Assembly (NCBI RefSeq): GCF_019977355.1
Contig: NZ_AP024655.1
Coordinates: 4,526,001 to 4,590,000, forward strand
Source: Arthrobacter sp. NicSoilB8
Lineage (GTDB): Bacteria; Actinomycetota; Actinomycetes; Actinomycetales; Micrococcaceae
Reading direction: 5' to 3'
DNA: 64,000 nucleotides
A program made the translations under genes and the position numbers. The notes beneath the pieces were generated by a model. The model saw only the letters and a program-made list of their open reading frames with translations. It was not told the origin of the DNA and made no database searches. Of this stretch, positions 61,714 to 64,000 are shown in pieces; within the stretch, counting starts at the first letter, position 1, and every line of letters starts with the position of its first letter.

Positions 61714-63189
61714 CTACTGCAGCGTCGCCGAGAGACGCGCGACGTTGTCCACGTATTTGACGCCCATCGGACGTTTCATCCAGTCCTCGAGCGTCAATTC
61801 GCGCGAAATGCCCCGGTAGGTGTCCTCCACGGCGCTGATCCGCCGCACGATGTCCTCCCCCAGGAGCATCACCGAGACCTCAAGGTTCAGCGAGAAGGAG
61901 CGCATGTCCATGTTGCTGGAACCCAGCACGGCAACCTCGTCGTCGATCGTGAAGTGCTTGGCGTGCAGCACGAACGGGGCCTTGTAGAGGTAGATCCGCA
62001 CCCCGGCTTCAAGCAGCGCCTCGTAGTAGGACTGCTGGGCGTGGTGGACCAGGAACTGGTCGCCCTTTTCCGAGACGAAGAGTTCGACGTCCACTCCGCG
62101 CTGCGCCGCCGTCGTCACCGCATACAGCAGCGAGTCATCCGGGACGAAGTACGGGCTGCAGATTGAGATCTTGCGCTGCGCCGAGTAAATCAGCGTGTTG
62201 AAGAGCCGCAGGTTGTTTTCGGTGATGAAGCCGGGGCCGCTGGGCACCACCTGGGCGGTGATGTTCCCGGCGTGAAGTTCGGGCCGGTGCGCGAGCTGTT
62301 CCTCGATGGACTCGTCGGTCTCACTGAGCCAGTCGGTGGCGAAGACGACATTGAGCGTGGTGACGATCGGCCCGCGAAGGCAGGCCATCAGTTCGACCCA
62401 TTCGCGGCCGATCTTGCGGTGCCGCGGGTTGTTGTAGGAGGGCTCGATCAGGTTCTGCGATCCGGTAAAGGCGATCTCGCCGTCGATCACCATGATCTTG
62501 CGGTGGTTGCGCAGGTCCGGCCTGCGCCACTGCCCCTGCAGCGGGTTGAGCGGCAGCATGGGCCGCCAGCGGATCTTGCTGGCGTTGAGCCGGGCGATCA
62601 GCCTGCGGTAGCCCTTGATGCGAAGCGTGCCGAGGTGATCGAAGAGGACACGGACCTCGACGCCACGCTCGGCGGCTTCTTCCATCGCGGTCAGCAGATC
62701 GTCCGTGACGTGGTCCGAGCTCATGATGTAGAACTCGGCGTTGACGAAGGACTTTGCGCCGCGGACCGCCTCTGTCATCGCCTTGATGGAGTCTGGGTAG
62801 CCGGGCAGGAGCTCCACCTGGTTGCCGTCCACCATCGGCAGCGAGCCCAGCGTCTTGTTCAGTTCCGCGGCGGACGCCACCCATTCGGGTCCGGCGTAGC
62901 CGCTTTCCAGCATCGCCAGTTCCGAGGTCCCGGCGCGCACCCGGGTGTTCACCGCGTCCTGCTGCGCGCGGCGCTTGCGGGAGAGCCGGAAGTTGCCGAA
63001 CAGCAGGAACAAGGCCAGGCCGATGGTGGGGACAATGAAGATGCCCAGCAGCCAGGCCATCGCGGTGGTGGGGCGCCGGTTTCCGGGGATGATGCCCAGT
63101 GCCAGCACGCGGATGGCGGAGTCGATCACGGTCAGGATCAGAATTGCCCAGGACGGTAAAGTTTCCGCCAGCGGAAATGGCCACAGCAC
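61714..63189 (-). CDS. cls: Cardiolipin synthase
   Basis: 491 residues. Two N-terminal membrane helices (ILILTVIDSAIRVLALGIIP; WLLGIFIVPTIGLALFLLFG) precede two phospholipase D domains with HKD motifs: NHRKIMVIDGEIAFTGSQN and LHAKHFTIDDEVAVLGSSN. It joins two phosphatidylglycerols to cardiolipin and glycerol at the membrane. The GTG at 63189 has GAGGGG upstream; the frame continues to a TTG at 63240 without a binding site. It lies between the two folate genes on the opposite strand. Confidence 0.93.
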   Translation of the reverse strand: MLWPFPLAETLPSWAILILTVIDSAIRVLALGIIPGNRRPTTAMAWLLGIFIVPTIGLALFLLFGNFRLSRKRRAQQDAVNTRVRAGTSELAMLESGYAGPEWVASAAELNKTLGSLPMVDGNQVELLPGYPDSIKAMTEAVRGAKSFVNAEFYIMSSDHVTDDLLTAMEEAAERGVEVRVLFDHLGTLRIKGYRRLIARLNASKIRWRPMLPLNPLQGQWRRPDLRNHRKIMVIDGEIAFTGSQNLIEPSYNNPRHRKIGREWVELMACLRGPIVTTLNVVFATDWLSETDESIEEQLAHRPELHAGNITAQVVPSGPGFITENNLRLFNTLIYSAQRKISICSPYFVPDDSLLYAVTTAAQRGVDVELFVSEKGDQFLVHHAQQSYYEALLEAGVRIYLYKAPFVLHAKHFTIDDEVAVLGSSNMDMRSFSLNLEVSVMLLGEDIVRRISAVEDTYRGISRELTLEDWMKRPMGVKYVDNVARLSATLQ

Positions 63190-63283
63190 AGGCGAACCCC
63201 TCAAAGTACAAGGCCCGCGGAACAGTTCCGGAACGGGCAACGTGCAAATCCTATCCCGGGACCTCCGAGACTAAGCTGTAGCC

Positions 63284-64000
63284 ATGACCACTCCTGCCCC
63301 TGTTCCTGCGCCCGCGACCGTTCTGGTCTTCCTGGACCCGGCGTTCGACGGCGGCCGCGTTGCGGACGCGTCGAAGCCGCAGCTGATGGCCACGGACCTG
63401 GGCGCCACCCGCGGCGACGGCGTTTTTGAATCACTGCTGGCTGTGGGCGGCCGGCCGCGCAAGATCCAGGCGCACCTGACCCGGCTGGCCGGCTCCGCCC
63501 GCCTGCTGGAGCTGGACATTCCCGCCGAGGACGTCTGGCGCCGGGCCGTGGATACCGCCATCAGCGAGTACCGGCGCCAGGATCCTGCCGTGGCCGCGGC
63601 CGGCGGCACGGCCCGGGACGAGGTCGTGGTGAAGCTGCTCGTCACCCGCGGGCCGGAGGGCGCCGCCGCCCCCACCTGCTGGGTCCAGGCCTCCGCCCCC
63701 GCGGCCGCGGGCCGCCGCCAGCGCGAGACCGGAATCGACGTCATCCTGCTGGACCGCGGTTACGACAGCGAAGTCGGCGAGCGCGCCCCCTGGCTGCTGC
63801 TCGGCGCCAAGACCCTCTCCTACGCCGTGAACATGGCCGCGCTGCGCTACGCGCACCAGCATGGCGCCGACGACGTCATCTTCACGTCCGCGGACGGCCG
63901 GGTTCTGGAGGGGCCGACGTCGACCGTTCTGCTGGCGCACCTGGAAACCGTGGACGACGGTGCCGGCGGCGTCCGCACGATCCGGCGGCTCATCACGCCG
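63284..64000 (+). CDS. pabC: Aminodeoxychorismate lyase (partial, runs off the end)
   Basis: The first 239 residues of a class IV PLP aminotransferase-fold protein. Visible are TDLGATRGDGVFESLLA, the PLP-binding Lys in LLLGAKTLSYAVNM, and VIFTSADGRVLEGPTSTVLL with the phosphate-binding loop. With the upstream pabB fusion, aminodeoxychorismate lyase (pyruvate release to give p-aminobenzoate) is the most likely role, although branched-chain aminotransferase-like members look similar. No strong ribosome binding site is seen. The gene continues past the window. Confidence 0.88.
   Translation, partial: MTTPAPVPAPATVLVFLDPAFDGGRVADASKPQLMATDLGATRGDGVFESLLAVGGRPRKIQAHLTRLAGSARLLELDIPAEDVWRRAVDTAISEYRRQDPAVAAAGGTARDEVVVKLLVTRGPEGAAAPTCWVQASAPAAAGRRQRETGIDVILLDRGYDSEVGERAPWLLLGAKTLSYAVNMAALRYAHQHGADDVIFTSADGRVLEGPTSTVLLAHLETVDDGAGGVRTIRRLITP

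Overview
The window is high-GC, densely coded chromosomal DNA of an actinobacterium, most likely Arthrobacter or a close relative (Pseudarthrobacter, Paenarthrobacter). The evidence is a dnaK-grpE-dnaJ-hspR operon with HspR-type operators, an ECF sigma/RskA-type anti-sigma pair, an Arthrobacter-type copper amine oxidase, many soil-type transporters and catabolic genes, and frequent GTG starts. This assignment rests on reading the proteins, not on a database search. No rRNA, tRNA, CRISPR array, prophage or plasmid gene was seen.

Layout. 1-10 kb: the tail of an unknown gene, a CycA-type D-amino-acid/glycine permease, an MFS exporter, a tandem Lrp/AsnC regulator divergent from an M20 amidohydrolase plus MHS transporter, a CynX-type MFS protein and trmB. 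10-18 kb: a DUF1206 membrane protein that seems to start at ATC, an ECF sigma/anti-sigma pair facing a lipoprotein gene from matching promoters, an acidic DMP19-like protein and a SWIM-SNF2 helicase. 18-28.6 kb: an amine-degradation locus (copper amine oxidase, membrane partner, TetR and FeaR-like AraC regulators, APC permease, aldehyde dehydrogenase) interrupted by an IS110 remnant and an intact IS110 element. 28.6-36.7 kb: an EF-G2-like GTPase, the heat-shock operon with its promoter between two HspR operators, and a small repeat protein. 36.8-48.9 kb: TetR/epimerase and MarR/MMPL regulator-target pairs, an APC permease, a methyltransferase, an OpgC acyltransferase with a degenerate GH26-like ectodomain, a PepSY-like protein, a RibD-C reductase and a LysE exporter. 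48.9-56.4 kb: a six-gene CoA-dependent catabolic operon facing a MarR regulator, resembling hydroxycinnamate (cou) operons of Rhodococcus. 56.4-64 kb: a GH15 hydrolase, a Nudix protein, a tyrosine phosphatase, a kinase-PabB fusion, cardiolipin synthase and a truncated pabC.

Non-coding structure is the most unusual part. Two related 66-bp palindromes lie far apart. Two nested hairpin elements in mutual inverted orientation fill the grpE-dnaJ spacer. Short tandem repeats, mostly of 15 bp, recur at about ten places both inside genes and between them. These and the IS110 left end, a candidate bridge-RNA locus, are the best places to look for something undescribed.
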